Of a DNA stretch of 64,000 nucleotides, positions 1 through 8,721 are shown one piece after another. The notes below the pieces were generated by a model that was not told the origin of the DNA, did no database searches, and worked only from the letters and a program-made list of their open reading frames with translations. The stretch is from Polyangiaceae bacterium (lineage in GTDB: Bacteria; Myxococcota_A; Polyangia; Polyangiales; Polyangiaceae). Each line of letters opens with the position of its first letter. Within the stretch, counting starts at the first letter, position 1. The stretch covers positions 310,001-374,000 of the forward strand of contig JACKEB010000016.1 in the NCBI GenBank assembly GCA_020633205.1, written 5' to 3'. The translations under genes were made by a program, and so were the position numbers.

Positions 1-1
1 C

Positions 2-415
2 GAAGGCGCCGGCATCATGCAGACCGTGCTCGGCATGACTCGCAACTACCTGTGTGAGCGCGAGCAATTCGGCACCAAAATTGGCACCTTCCAGGCGCTG
101 CAACACCGCACCGTCGATATGTTCGTGGAGACGCAGCTCGCCAAGAGCAGCGCCATCATGGCGATGATCAAGGCGGACGACGCGGATCCCGCTGAGCGCG
201 CCCGCGCCATCAGCGCCGCCAAGTGCCAGCTCGCCCTGAGCGGCGGCTTCGTAGTGCGCCAAGGCACGCAGCTCCACGGCGGCATCGGCGTCACCGACGA
301 GCACGACATCGGGCTCTACTTCAAGCGCATGCACAGCCTGCTCACGCTGTTCGGTGACGAGGAGTTCCACACCCAGCGCTACGCCAGCTCCGAGGCCTTC
401 ACCGCGCACGTGTGA
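2..415 (+). CDS. Acyl-CoA dehydrogenase, C-terminal part (partial at left edge)
   Basis: The reading frame is open from the first bases of the window, so the N-terminus lies outside it. The visible 138 residues match the C-terminal all-helical domain of acyl-CoA dehydrogenases: the REQFGTKIGTFQALQHR segment, the 'QLHGGIGVTDEHDIGLYFKR' FAD-contact helix and a basic tail. These flavoenzymes oxidise acyl-CoA thioesters to enoyl-CoA in the cytoplasm and pass electrons to ETF. Substrate chain length cannot be told from this end. A strong hairpin with a T-tract follows at 436, so it is probably the last gene of its transcript. Confidence 0.9.
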   Translation, partial: EGAGIMQTVLGMTRNYLCEREQFGTKIGTFQALQHRTVDMFVETQLAKSSAIMAMIKADDADPAERARAISAAKCQLALSGGFVVRQGTQLHGGIGVTDEHDIGLYFKRMHSLLTLFGDEEFHTQRYASSEAFTAHV

Positions 416-435
416 GAGCAGAGACGTCGAGAACC

Positions 436-475
436 GAGCGCCGGTGCCCGACGGGGGCCGGCGCTCTGCGTTTTT
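436..475 (+). terminator. Rho-independent terminator after the acyl-CoA dehydrogenase gene
   Basis: The perfect arms GAGCGCCGG (436-444) and CCGGCGCTC (458-466) form a stem, followed by TGCGTTTTT. It sits 20 bases past the stop codon. Confidence 0.85.
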
Positions 476-565
476 GTAGGCATTTTTCGATACTTCGTAA
501 CCCGCCGCTTGCCGGACGCGAATTTTCGGGCTCGCGTGACGCCCTGCGTCTAGACTCAGCGCGTC

Positions 566-970
566 ATGAGTGGCTACGACACTGAAGCACTTACCGAAGG
601 TCAGCTGGGCGCGCTGATCGAGATCATGTTCCTGGCGGCCTTCGCCGACGGCGAGTTCAGCGCTCAGGAGCAGGCGAATTTCCGCGAGGTAGTGAGCCGC
701 TTGGGCGACTCGCGGCTGACCAGCGACGCGCTGAGTGGCCTCATGCTGCGCGCCGCGGTGCAGCTCGAGCGTGAAGGTCGCGCCGCACGCCTCGCCGCCG
801 CACGCACGGAGCTACAGGATCAAGACGCGCGTCGCATCGCCCTCGCCCTGGCCGCGGACGTCGCCGGAGCCGACGGCATCGAGAGCCGCGAGCGTGAGCA
901 GCTGAAGGAAACCGCCAAGGCGCTCGAAATCAGCGACTCCGAGCTGGCGCGCCTCGTCGGCCAAGCCTGA
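566..970 (+). CDS. TerB-like (tellurite resistance TerB fold) protein
   Basis: A 134-residue soluble all-alpha protein. It has two acidic turns in equivalent places, 'FADGEFSAQE' near residue 32 and 'GADGIESRERE' near residue 107. This paired pattern is what the TerB/DjlA-N metal-binding fold shows. There is no signal peptide or membrane segment. The ATG start is preceded by 'actcagcgcgtc' with no strong ribosome site. TerB-fold proteins are found in stress and membrane-associated complexes, but no other ter gene is nearby, so a tellurite role should not be assumed. It stands alone between two terminator or minus-strand regions. Confidence 0.6.
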   Translation: MSGYDTEALTEGQLGALIEIMFLAAFADGEFSAQEQANFREVVSRLGDSRLTSDALSGLMLRAAVQLEREGRAARLAAARTELQDQDARRIALALAADVAGADGIESREREQLKETAKALEISDSELARLVGQA

Positions 971-1016
971 GCAGATCAACGATATTGCCGCGGGCCAAAG
1001 CGCCCTCGAGCCAACG

Positions 1017-1727
1017 TCACTCGAGTGCAGCGCAGAAGCGCTCGATCACCGCTGCGCTCTCGGGTGTGTCGCGTGCATCGGCGAGGATCTGCTCGCCGTT
1101 CAGCCCCTCTTGCTCCAGCGCAGCCATGCGCGCGCTGATGTAGTCCCGCATCACGTCGCCATCGACCTCGGGGTGAAACTGCACGCCCCAAATCCGAGGC
1201 GCGAACTCCACGGCAGCGAACGGCTCCAAATCCGTGGTCGCGAGGATCTTCGCTTGGGGTGGCAGCTCCACGATGGAATCGAGGTGCGTCATGTTGGCCA
1301 TGAGCTGCCCCTCGGGGAGCAGGGGGTGAGGCGCGCTCACTCGCACTTCGACACTCCCAATCTCCCGTCCGCGCGGGTTGCGGTCCACACGGCCTCCCAA
1401 GGCCTCACCGAGCATCTGGTGCCCGAAGCAAATCCCGAGAATGGGCGTGCCGGCATCGGTCAGCGAACGCAACCACTCGAGCCCACGCAGCATCCACGGC
1501 TCCTGATCCGTCAAGTGCGCCGCTGAGCCGGTCACGATCACGCCCGCGAGTTCTTCAGGTGCCGGGAGTGTTGCACCGCCGGGGAGATCGACGTCGAGCC
1601 ACTCGCCTCCCCAGGCCCCTCGCGCCTGCTCGCGGATGAGCTTGGTGAAGCCACCGCGACGCTGTTCGGTATGAGGTAACGGGGCACCTGTGATCAGTAC
1701 GGCGAGCCTTCCCACACACGCACTCAT
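1017..1727 (-). CDS. Class I glutamine amidotransferase (GMP synthase-like GATase domain)
   Basis: A 236-residue stand-alone GATase. The nucleophile elbow 'ILGICFGHQMLGEALGG' places Cys100. 'WGVQFHPEVDG' supplies His185 and Glu187 of the catalytic triad, and 'VIVTGSAAHLTDQEPWM' matches the oxyanion loop. These domains release ammonia from glutamine, but the stand-alone members (YfeJ-like, and gamma-glutamyl hydrolase-type relatives) often have unknown acceptors. No ATP-pyrophosphatase partner is adjacent, so this is not guaA itself. Its upstream region holds a 10-bp inverted repeat at 1781-1823. The acceptor and pathway are unknown. Confidence 0.85.
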   Translation of the reverse strand: MSACVGRLAVLITGAPLPHTEQRRGGFTKLIREQARGAWGGEWLDVDLPGGATLPAPEELAGVIVTGSAAHLTDQEPWMLRGLEWLRSLTDAGTPILGICFGHQMLGEALGGRVDRNPRGREIGSVEVRVSAPHPLLPEGQLMANMTHLDSIVELPPQAKILATTDLEPFAAVEFAPRIWGVQFHPEVDGDVMRDYISARMAALEQEGLNGEQILADARDTPESAAVIERFCAALE

Positions 1728-1780
1728 GGCTCAGGGGTGCGGTGATGTCCAGCCCACAGGTGCCAGCAGACAAACGCGCT

Positions 1781-1823
1781 GTTCCCGCACAGGCACCTCT
1801 ACGAAGCGATTCCGTGCGGGAAC
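1781..1823. repeat. Inverted repeat upstream of the amidotransferase gene
   Basis: The perfect 10-base arms GTTCCCGCAC (1781-1790) and GTGCGGGAAC (1814-1823) are separated by 23 bases. A third partial copy, TGCGGGAAC, follows near 1872. It lies between the end of the VWA gene and the start of the amidotransferase gene, both on the minus strand. No T-tract is present, so it could be an operator or an attenuating stem. Confidence 0.45.
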
Positions 1824-1890
1824 GATAGCCAGCAACAGGGCCTCCGCCAGCGGAGCTAGCGAGGCCCATCTGCGGGAACCCGCTCAGGAA

Positions 1891-3381
1891 TCAGCGCGGG
1901 ATGTCTTCACGCTTGCAACCCAGGCGAACATCGACAGTTGCCGCGCCGGAAGCGGCGGTGAACTGATCGCAGGTCACGGGGCACATCACGATCGTCGACG
2001 GCGTCCCACCAGCGGCAGGATCGACGTCGTAGTACCAGCCCCCGAGAGTCGCGTCACAGCTCCCCGCGTCACCCACGTAAGGCACGGTGACGGTGCTGCT
2101 GCCGTCTTTGAACTCGACGTTGACCTTGTCGTAGTCGAGGGTGCCGGTGCTGGGCATCGGGATGCTGTACTCACACGAAAGCGCGGTACCTCGGATGTCG
2201 TTCAGCGCCTGGGTGAACTGCGCGCCAAGGGAACTGGATGCCGCGTCGACGACGAAAGCCGTCCCAGTACCACCGGCGTTGGCGATCGAGTTCGCGTTGC
2301 TCTGACCCGTGGTGTCGCCGTTCTCGAACACGCCAATCACGAAGGTCTGCACGGACGGCGTACCGTTGAGCGCCGCGGTCGCGAGGGCAGAGATCTGGTT
2401 GATGTTGGTGGGGTTGCAGCTCGTCGGCGTGCCGTCGGTGACGAGCACCACGACTACCTGATGCCCTGTATGGCTACCGGCCCAGCTCTGGGCGTGCTGA
2501 ATCGCACCTTGGAGCGCGGGCCCGGTGGGCGTCGCACCTCGCGGCATCTGAGCGTTGAGAGAAGCTGTGATCGCCGCAGCATTCCCTGGCAGCTCCGCGA
2601 TCCCCACGTCGGGCGCCTGGTAGTCGCCAACCAGGCAGGAGTCAGACTCGGTGCAGAAGCTGCTCGTCATTTGGTTGCAGGTCAGACCCCCGCCGCAGAC
2701 GCTGGTGTCGCCCACCGGTGCGCACACGCTGTTCACGTCGGTTCCGCAGTTGCCCAGGTTCACGCACGATCCGAGGAAGCCGCAGTCGCTGTTGTTGCTG
2801 CACGGAACGAGGTTCGGAAACTGATTCGAGCATGCCTTGAGCACGCACAGCCCACCAGCGCCACTGCATTGACTATTGCTAGTGCAGCTCCATGCGGAAC
2901 CAGCAGCGAGCAGGGGGAAGTACTGGATGCCTACGCCGATCCCTGCGGATTCCGGTGCAGTGAGGAAGCCCTGCAGCGCGGGCCGCACCGCGTCCCACTT
3001 GGTCACGCCAGGCGCGGCCTCGGCGCCCATCGACCCCGACATGTCGAACATCACGTACATATCGAGGGGCTTGCGCTCCCCTTGAGTCACCTCGCCCGCG
3101 CAGGTGTCCGCGTCGGGATCGAAGCCGCCAGTGCCTCCGTTGTTGCCACCATCGATGAGGCCACCGCTGCCACCGAAGTTGCCGGTGTTGCCGCTGCCCG
3201 CGACACCACCACTACCGCCGCCTCCGGTCCCGCCGCTGGCGGCGCTCCCGCCGGTCCCGCCACTGACCTGGTTTCCGTTTCCGGAGCTCGCGCTGCAGGC
3301 AGCGACCACTCCAACCGCACACATCGAGACCAACGCTCCCAGGAGGGGGCGCGACAACTGGGTTCCAAAAGCCATGACCAA
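1891..3381 (-). CDS. von Willebrand factor A domain lipoprotein
   Basis: A 496-residue secreted lipoprotein. The signal peptide ends in a lipobox around 'GVVAACSASS', so Cys would be lipidated. A Gly/Ser-rich linker ('GGTGGSAASGG'-type) follows, then a VWA domain with the MIDAS motif DMSGSMG near residue 115 and TDGTPTSC near residue 315. A Cys-rich insertion (roughly residues 165-245, more than ten cysteines, EGF/DSL-like spacing) splits the VWA core. Such proteins are abundant on myxobacterial surfaces and are thought to bind protein ligands in a metal-dependent way. The start is the first of two nearby ATGs (3381 and 3375). No operon partner is evident. Confidence 0.85.
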   Translation of the reverse strand: MVMAFGTQLSRPLLGALVSMCAVGVVAACSASSGNGNQVSGGTGGSAASGGTGGGGSGGVAGSGNTGNFGGSGGLIDGGNNGGTGGFDPDADTCAGEVTQGERKPLDMYVMFDMSGSMGAEAAPGVTKWDAVRPALQGFLTAPESAGIGVGIQYFPLLAAGSAWSCTSNSQCSGAGGLCVLKACSNQFPNLVPCSNNSDCGFLGSCVNLGNCGTDVNSVCAPVGDTSVCGGGLTCNQMTSSFCTESDSCLVGDYQAPDVGIAELPGNAAAITASLNAQMPRGATPTGPALQGAIQHAQSWAGSHTGHQVVVVLVTDGTPTSCNPTNINQISALATAALNGTPSVQTFVIGVFENGDTTGQSNANSIANAGGTGTAFVVDAASSSLGAQFTQALNDIRGTALSCEYSIPMPSTGTLDYDKVNVEFKDGSSTVTVPYVGDAGSCDATLGGWYYDVDPAAGGTPSTIVMCPVTCDQFTAASGAATVDVRLGCKREDIPR

Positions 3382-3613
3382 TTAGACCATGAGGCCGTGC
3401 GCTTCGCTATGGCGAGCTAGGCGCACATGCGGTGGATTGCGCTCGCTTCCGTACCGCGTGGTCAAGAACCCGCGGAACCGCTTTGGAGCCGCGTTCTTCG
3501 CCAGTACCGCGGGAACACGGAGGAATCCGAGCCAAACGAGCGTTTGTCCTCGGCAACTTGAGACACCCCGGAAACACTCGCCTTGATGCATCGGGCTGTG
3601 CCATGAGCAGCCC

Positions 3614-4714
3614 ATGCATCGCGTGCAGAGCTTCCGTTGGCAACGGCTGGATATCCCCATGCGGGAACCCTTCGGTATCGCGGGTGGAGCGCAGCTCGTC
3701 GCAAACAACGGCTTGGTGATCGTGACGTTGGCGGATGGTACCCAGGGCGTGGGAGAGGCCGCGCCTTTCCCTGCGGTGAACGCTGAGACTCAGGCAGCCG
3801 TGGAGGCGAACCTCCTCGGCGCGCTTCCGAACCTAGAAGGGCTGGAGTTTAGCGACTGGCAGACGCTGCCCAAAAGCGTCCCGGCGTTCGACACAACACC
3901 CACCGCACGCACCGCCTTGGAGCTCGCGCTCGTGGACGCGGCGCTCAGGAGTGAAGGCAGGTCGCTGTGGGAGGTGTGCGGCAAGCAAGAACTCGAGCTC
4001 GAAACCGACATCACGGTAGGCACCGGTGACATCGAATCCGCACGGCAAGCATCACTGCGAGCGGCGGGGGACGGCTTTCGCTGCCTGAAGATCAAGGTCG
4101 GCAGCAAGCTCGACGACCCGCGCGCCGCACTCGAGCTCGACCGGGCGCGTATTCTCGCAGTCGGCGAGAGCGCCCCCGAGGCATCGCTCATCTTGGATGG
4201 CAACGCGGCGTACGACTCGATCCACGCCGTTGAGTTGGTGGAGTCGCTCGGCGACCTCAGGCGACGCGTCGCGCTCTTCGAGCAGCCCACTGCAAAACAC
4301 GACATCCGAGGACTCCTGGAGGTTCAACAGCGAGCCCAGGTCGCTGTCGCAGCGGACGAGAGCTGCCAGGGTCCGGAGTCGCTCGCAGAGCTGCGTGGTG
4401 TCGCGGTGATCAACGTGAAGCTAATGAAGAGCGGCGTGCTGGGTGCCGTGAGGCTGATCGAGGAGGCAAAGGCGCGCGGATTCGGACTCATGATGGGCGG
4501 CATGGTGGAGTCCCGACTGGCTATGGGAGCGGCGGCGAGCATCGCGGCGGGCTTCGGAGGTTTCAGCTTCATCGACCTCGATACGCCGCTGTGGCTCGCG
4601 GAAGATCCCTGCTGCGAGGGGTACACCCAGGTGGGCCCCAGCATCCGGCTTGCGCCTGACGCGAAGGGGCACGGAGCGCGCGTCGCTCCTGCGTGGCTTA
4701 ACGAACCAGCCTGA
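3614..4714 (+). CDS. Dipeptide epimerase (enolase superfamily, L-Ala-D/L-Glu epimerase type)
   Basis: A 366-residue protein of muconate-lactonising-enzyme subgroup architecture: an N-terminal capping domain and a TIM barrel. The KxK acid/base pair is in 'CLKIKVG' (Lys159, Lys161). The Mg ligands are Asp195 (LDGN), Glu223 (LFEQP) and Asp248 (ADES), and the opposite-face base is Lys269 (INVKLMKSG). The 'DLD' at 321-323 on the eighth strand is the signature that separates dipeptide epimerases from other subgroup members, because it binds the substrate amino group. The family epimerises dipeptides such as L-Ala-D-Glu from murein recycling. The exact dipeptide preference cannot be read from the sequence. 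Confidence 0.85.
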   Translation: MHRVQSFRWQRLDIPMREPFGIAGGAQLVANNGLVIVTLADGTQGVGEAAPFPAVNAETQAAVEANLLGALPNLEGLEFSDWQTLPKSVPAFDTTPTARTALELALVDAALRSEGRSLWEVCGKQELELETDITVGTGDIESARQASLRAAGDGFRCLKIKVGSKLDDPRAALELDRARILAVGESAPEASLILDGNAAYDSIHAVELVESLGDLRRRVALFEQPTAKHDIRGLLEVQQRAQVAVAADESCQGPESLAELRGVAVINVKLMKSGVLGAVRLIEEAKARGFGLMMGGMVESRLAMGAAASIAAGFGGFSFIDLDTPLWLAEDPCCEGYTQVGPSIRLAPDAKGHGARVAPAWLNEPA

Positions 4715-4776
4715 GCCGCCAGCGCTTTTGTCGCGAAACGTGGAAAGATCCGCAAACTGCAACTAGAACGGGGACT

Positions 4777-6261
4777 GTGAGAGCCAATTCGAGCTCCAGC
4801 GCTCCGACTCAGCTGTTCCTGCCGCTCCCAGGTATCGCCGTCACACCACCCGTCGCGCCGCGCATCCCGCGCAACGACCGAGTGTTCGTGAACCGCAACC
4901 TCGCGATGGCGAACATCGACTGGATAGGCTTCGACATGGACTACACGCTGGCGATCTACAACCAGCGCGCCATGGACACCTTGAGCATCGAGCTCTCGGT
5001 GGAGCGCCTCTTGAAGCGCGGCTATCCAAGCTACCTCCAGGACGTTCACTACGACACGCGATTCCCCATCCGCGGGCTCTTGATCGACAAGCGCCTGGGG
5101 CACGTGCTCAAGATGAACCGCTACAAGGCCGTGTTCACGGGCTACCACGGCCTGAAGAAGCTCCCTCGAGAGACCCTCGACGAGCTCTACTTGAACAAGA
5201 AGATCCGACCGAGTACCCCGCGCTACCACTGGATCGATACGCTCTTCGCCCTCTGCGAGGTCACTCTCTACTCGGTAGCCGTGGACGCGATGGAGAAGCG
5301 AGGGGAGCAGGTCGACTACGCCAAGCTCTTCGGAGACATTCGCGAGTCCATCGATGAAGCGCATCGCGACGGCTCTGTTTACCGCGCGGTAACGGCTGAT
5401 CTGGCCAAATACGTCGAGAGGGACGAAGACCTCGCGCGCGCGCTGCACAAGTTCCGTTCGTCAGGCAAGAAGCTGTTTCTGCTCACGAACTCACCTTGGC
5501 ACTACACGAACCGGATGATGACCTACCTGCTCGGTGAAGCCATGCAGGAGTATCCCAGCTGGCGTCATTACTTCGATGTCATCGTGGTGAGCGCGCAGAA
5601 GCCCAACTGGTTCAAAGAAGGGCGCCCCTTGATGGAGCGCGACGGTGAGGTCTTGAAGGACCTCAACGGCCCGCTGGAGCGCGGAAAGATTTATGAGGGC
5701 GGGAACCTCCGCGAGTTCGAGCGCCTGACTCGCACCGTTGGTTCGAAGATCCTCTACGTCGGTGACCACATCTACGGAGACATCCTGCGCAGCAAGAAGG
5801 AAAGCGCCTGGCACACGGCGATGATCATCCAAGAGCTCGACCAGGAGGTCGCTGCCCTGGAGATGTGCCTCGGGGAAATGGCACGTCAGCGAGAGCTGAA
5901 CGAAAGCCGCGATCGACTCGAAGATGAGCTGCGCTTCTACCAAGCACGCTTCAAAGAGCTGTCGAAGCAACCGACCGAAGAAGGCGACGCGGACCGTCTG
6001 CGCGTCAAGCGCGCCCTCGAGCAGGTGCGCGGCGAGCTCCGTTCCATCGAACGCGAGCTGACGAGCCTGGCAGAGACGGTGAACCTTACGTTCCACCCAT
6101 ACTGGGGCTCACTCCTCAAGGAAGACAACGAGATGAGCAGCTTCGGCCTGCAGGTCGACACCTACGCGGACCTCTACAGCCGTCGGGTGAGTTGCTTCCG
6201 CGAGTACTCCCCGCACCAGCACTTCCGCTCGCCTCACGACCTGATGCCCCACGAACTCTAG
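4777..6261 (+). CDS. HAD-superfamily 5'-nucleotidase (cN-II-like, HAD-IG family)
   Basis: A 494-residue cytoplasmic protein with a GTG start 62 bases after the epimerase gene. HAD motif I is DMDYTLAIY with nucleophile Asp53 and acid/base Asp55, motif II is 'LFLLTNSPW', and motif IV is in 'ILYVGDHIYGD'. The large cap and the C-terminal helical/coiled region (about residues 350-440) match eukaryote-like cytosolic purine 5'-nucleotidases, which dephosphorylate IMP/GMP. This family occurs patchily in myxobacteria and Bdellovibrio-type genomes. Substrate assignment is by family only. Confidence 0.85.
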   Translation: MRANSSSSAPTQLFLPLPGIAVTPPVAPRIPRNDRVFVNRNLAMANIDWIGFDMDYTLAIYNQRAMDTLSIELSVERLLKRGYPSYLQDVHYDTRFPIRGLLIDKRLGHVLKMNRYKAVFTGYHGLKKLPRETLDELYLNKKIRPSTPRYHWIDTLFALCEVTLYSVAVDAMEKRGEQVDYAKLFGDIRESIDEAHRDGSVYRAVTADLAKYVERDEDLARALHKFRSSGKKLFLLTNSPWHYTNRMMTYLLGEAMQEYPSWRHYFDVIVVSAQKPNWFKEGRPLMERDGEVLKDLNGPLERGKIYEGGNLREFERLTRTVGSKILYVGDHIYGDILRSKKESAWHTAMIIQELDQEVAALEMCLGEMARQRELNESRDRLEDELRFYQARFKELSKQPTEEGDADRLRVKRALEQVRGELRSIERELTSLAETVNLTFHPYWGSLLKEDNEMSSFGLQVDTYADLYSRRVSCFREYSPHQHFRSPHDLMPHEL

Positions 6262-6371
6262 CAGGCTGCGGATTAGCGGCGTGTCCTTCAACACCCGCTA
6301 GGCGGAGCTTTTTTGCGAGCAACTCGAGCTGCGCATGGCCGACAGGGGACCACTTCCCTGAAGACCTCGCC

Positions 6372-7409
6372 ATGCCTCGTCGACCAACTGCCATCCGCTT
6401 CGCCACTCTGCTCACTGCCTCGTGGCTCGGCCTATCCGCCACTGCCCAGGCGCAAACCCCCCAGGAGATCGCGACGGCGAGGGAGCACTTCCGGAAGGCA
6501 CAGCTGCTCGAGACCAAGAAAGACTGGAGTGGTGCGGCGAACGAGCTCGAGGCGGCGCTCGCCGTCAAGGAGACGCCGGGCCTCCGCTATCACCTCGCCT
6601 ATTGCCAAGAGCAGCTGGCGAACTACGCAGCCGCGCTTCGCGACTATCAGCGCGCCCAGCAGCTACTGGCCGAAGGACAGAAAGCGGCGGATGTCTCACG
6701 CTTGCTCGGCCCAGCTCTGGAGCGCGTCCGTGCTCTGGTCGCTGAGGTCATCGTCGTCGCTCCAGACGCAGGGGACTACGAGGTGCTTCTCGACGGCAAC
6801 CCGACGAGCTTGGGCGTTTCCGTGCACATCGATCCCGGCTTGCACACTGTGAAGGCGATCCGCGGGAAACAAACCCAGCTGCACCAGTTCGTTGCGTCAC
6901 CCAAAGACGAACACCGTATCGTTCTCACCCCCCCTCCCGCGTCAGAGCCGACGCAGAGCCAAGCCGCTCCGTTGCCCACGCTGCCAGACACAGCACCGCC
7001 AGAGCGATCCGCTGGGACGCTGAGGGTCCCGCTCCTGATCGGAGAAGCTTCGCTCACGGCGCTCGCGCTCGGTGTGGGCGTCGGGTTCACGTTGCGCGCG
7101 GCTCAAGCAGGAGCCGAAGCAGATCGTGCCCTTCTGGATGTGAACACGCGAGCTCCCGATGCACAGTGCTCGAGTTCGGATCCTGGCGTTCAGTCCGCGT
7201 GCAGCCAACTCGCTGACTTCAAGCAGCGGGAACAACGCGCGCGCACCACGGCCACCGTGGGTTTCGCCGCTGCCGGCGCAGGAGCTGCGCTCTTCCTCGC
7301 AACCTGGTTTCTCTGGCCAGAATCAACTGAGGAGGCGACAGGCGCGCCTCGCGTCCTCGCTGGATCCGATGGGCACCGAAGCTTCGTCAGCCTGCAGGGA
7401 AGCTTCTGA
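6372..7409 (+). CDS. Secreted TPR/PEGA-like membrane protein
   Basis: Starting at the ATG at 6372 gives 345 residues with a signal peptide ending about 'TAQAQT'. A TPR-like helical stretch follows ('AREHFRKAQLLETKKDWSGA', 'GLRYHLAYCQEQLANYAAAL'), then a beta domain of PEGA type ('YEVLLDGNPTSLGVSVHIDPG'), a Pro-rich linker and two membrane segments near the C-terminus ('LTALALGVGVGFTL' and 'VGFAAAGAGAALFLATWFL'). This domain order is common among myxobacterial periplasmic proteins of unknown role. An upstream in-frame extension to 6192 lacks a signal sequence and overlaps the preceding gene, so it was not used. Confidence 0.7.
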   Translation: MPRRPTAIRFATLLTASWLGLSATAQAQTPQEIATAREHFRKAQLLETKKDWSGAANELEAALAVKETPGLRYHLAYCQEQLANYAAALRDYQRAQQLLAEGQKAADVSRLLGPALERVRALVAEVIVVAPDAGDYEVLLDGNPTSLGVSVHIDPGLHTVKAIRGKQTQLHQFVASPKDEHRIVLTPPPASEPTQSQAAPLPTLPDTAPPERSAGTLRVPLLIGEASLTALALGVGVGFTLRAAQAGAEADRALLDVNTRAPDAQCSSSDPGVQSACSQLADFKQREQRARTTATVGFAAAGAGAALFLATWFLWPESTEEATGAPRVLAGSDGHRSFVSLQGSF

Positions 7410-7483
7410 GTTCGAGCGGCTGTCCTACAAAAGCGCTTCAGTAACTTGACGAAGCCGGCTCCGTGCTTCTGAGTGGGGGTCCA

Positions 7484-8419
7484 ATGCTCGGACACGGACA
7501 ACCCCGCTCCGCTCCGAACGGCTCTCGCAGGCGTGCCGCACGGCTCTTTCTGGGAGGACGCGCATGGGAACGCGTTGCTCTGCCGTTGTGCGTTTTGAGT
7601 GCAGTGGTGGCCACCGTGCTGATCGCGCCGAATACCCAGGGAGCCAAAGGCTGCCCAAGCGGCATGGCGAGCATTCTTGGGCGCTACTGCATCGACCGCT
7701 ACGAAGCGAGCATGGTCGTGGTCAACAGCAAGGGCAAGCGCCTACGCAACCACTCCCCGTACTTCTCTCCGAGCCCCGATCAGCTCGTCATGGCCACCAG
7801 CCGCCGCGGCGTGGTCCCCCAAGCGTACCTCACCCAAGAAGAAGCGACGATCGCCTGCGAGTCCGCGGGGAAACGTCTCTGCACGGATGAGGAATGGGTC
7901 ACAGCCTGCAAGGGTCGCGACCCGACCCAATATCCCTACGGAGACAAGCACATCGTCGGGCGCTGTAATGACGCCGGAGAGTCGTCGCTGCTCCGCGTCT
8001 TCGGCAAGTTGCCGGACGCGGAGCTGTACCACATCGACCGTATGAACGATCCGCGGCTGAACCGTCTGCCCAAGACCCTCGCCAAGACCGGCGCCTACAA
8101 AGGCTGCAAGAACTCGTTCGGGCTGTACGACATGGTCGGCAACCTGCACGAGTGGACGGCGAACCGAGGCGGAACGTTTCGGGGCGGTTACTACTTGGAC
8201 ACGCACATCAACGGTGAGGGCTGCGGGTACCTCACGACGGGCCACAACACGAAGTACTCGGACTATTCCATCGGCTTTCGTTGTTGCAGCCGCCTGGGCG
8301 GAGAATCTCGCCCGAAAAAACTCCGCAGCCCGATCCCCGCAGGCTCGCCCCGCGCTCGCGATTTCGAGCGCAAGAAGCGTGAACGCGCGCGAAAGCGAGC
8401 GGCCGCCAAATCCCGCTGA
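7484..8419 (+). CDS. SUMF1/FGE-sulfatase-domain protein
   Basis: A 311-residue protein from the ATG at 7484, which has a G-rich ribosome site just upstream. A GTG at 7463 is an alternative start. It has an N-terminal membrane anchor (about residues 35-55), then a formylglycine-generating-enzyme-like fold: 'CPSGMASILGRYCIDRYE', 'KRLCTDEEWVTACKG', 'NSFGLYDMVGNLHEWT', 'GGTFRGGYYL' and 'SIGFRCC'. In true FGEs a Cys pair oxidises sulfatase cysteines. Here the layout is closer to the non-catalytic SUMF1 proteins that are numerous in myxobacteria, often as Ser/Thr-kinase partners or substrate-like domains. A catalytic role is therefore doubtful. Confidence 0.75.
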   Translation: MLGHGQPRSAPNGSRRRAARLFLGGRAWERVALPLCVLSAVVATVLIAPNTQGAKGCPSGMASILGRYCIDRYEASMVVVNSKGKRLRNHSPYFSPSPDQLVMATSRRGVVPQAYLTQEEATIACESAGKRLCTDEEWVTACKGRDPTQYPYGDKHIVGRCNDAGESSLLRVFGKLPDAELYHIDRMNDPRLNRLPKTLAKTGAYKGCKNSFGLYDMVGNLHEWTANRGGTFRGGYYLDTHINGEGCGYLTTGHNTKYSDYSIGFRCCSRLGGESRPKKLRSPIPAGSPRARDFERKKRERARKRAAAKSR

Positions 8420-8721
8420 GCAGCGCAAATTAGGCTTCGGAAACACCGAGGTGTGACGAAGTGCGCCTAGCTCGGGTGTGAACCACGGGGCGCACCGAAC
8501 CCATCAAGAATTCGAAAGTGTCACTCGCAAACCGTAGAGCTGGCTAAAACGTAGGGAAGTTTGCCCCTTGTCAGCCGCCCTCCGCTGCGCTTTGTTCTCG
8601 GCCCGATTGGGCACGCAAGTTGCCGCATTACCGGGTGGACGGGAGCCGCACTGGGCCCCATCAAGCAAACACTTCCCTCCCCCCTCCCGCTGACACACGT
8701 CCGACTGCACGAGGAATCCCG
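8420..8721. other. Intergenic region ahead of the exbB-exbD-tonB operon
   Basis: About 300 bases with no supportable gene. It must hold the promoter of the ExbB operon. The only clear signal is the ribosome site GAGGA six bases before the 8722 ATG. Confidence 0.5.

Noticed and set aside
1690..3420. 576-codon plus-strand frame opposite the VWA lipoprotein
   Set aside because: The minus strand encodes a full VWA domain with signal peptide and MIDAS motif; the plus frame has no recognisable features.
6192..6371. Upstream extension of the TPR/PEGA-like gene
   Set aside because: It overlaps the 5'-nucleotidase gene and would put 60 non-signal residues before a clear signal peptide, so the ATG at 6372 was chosen.
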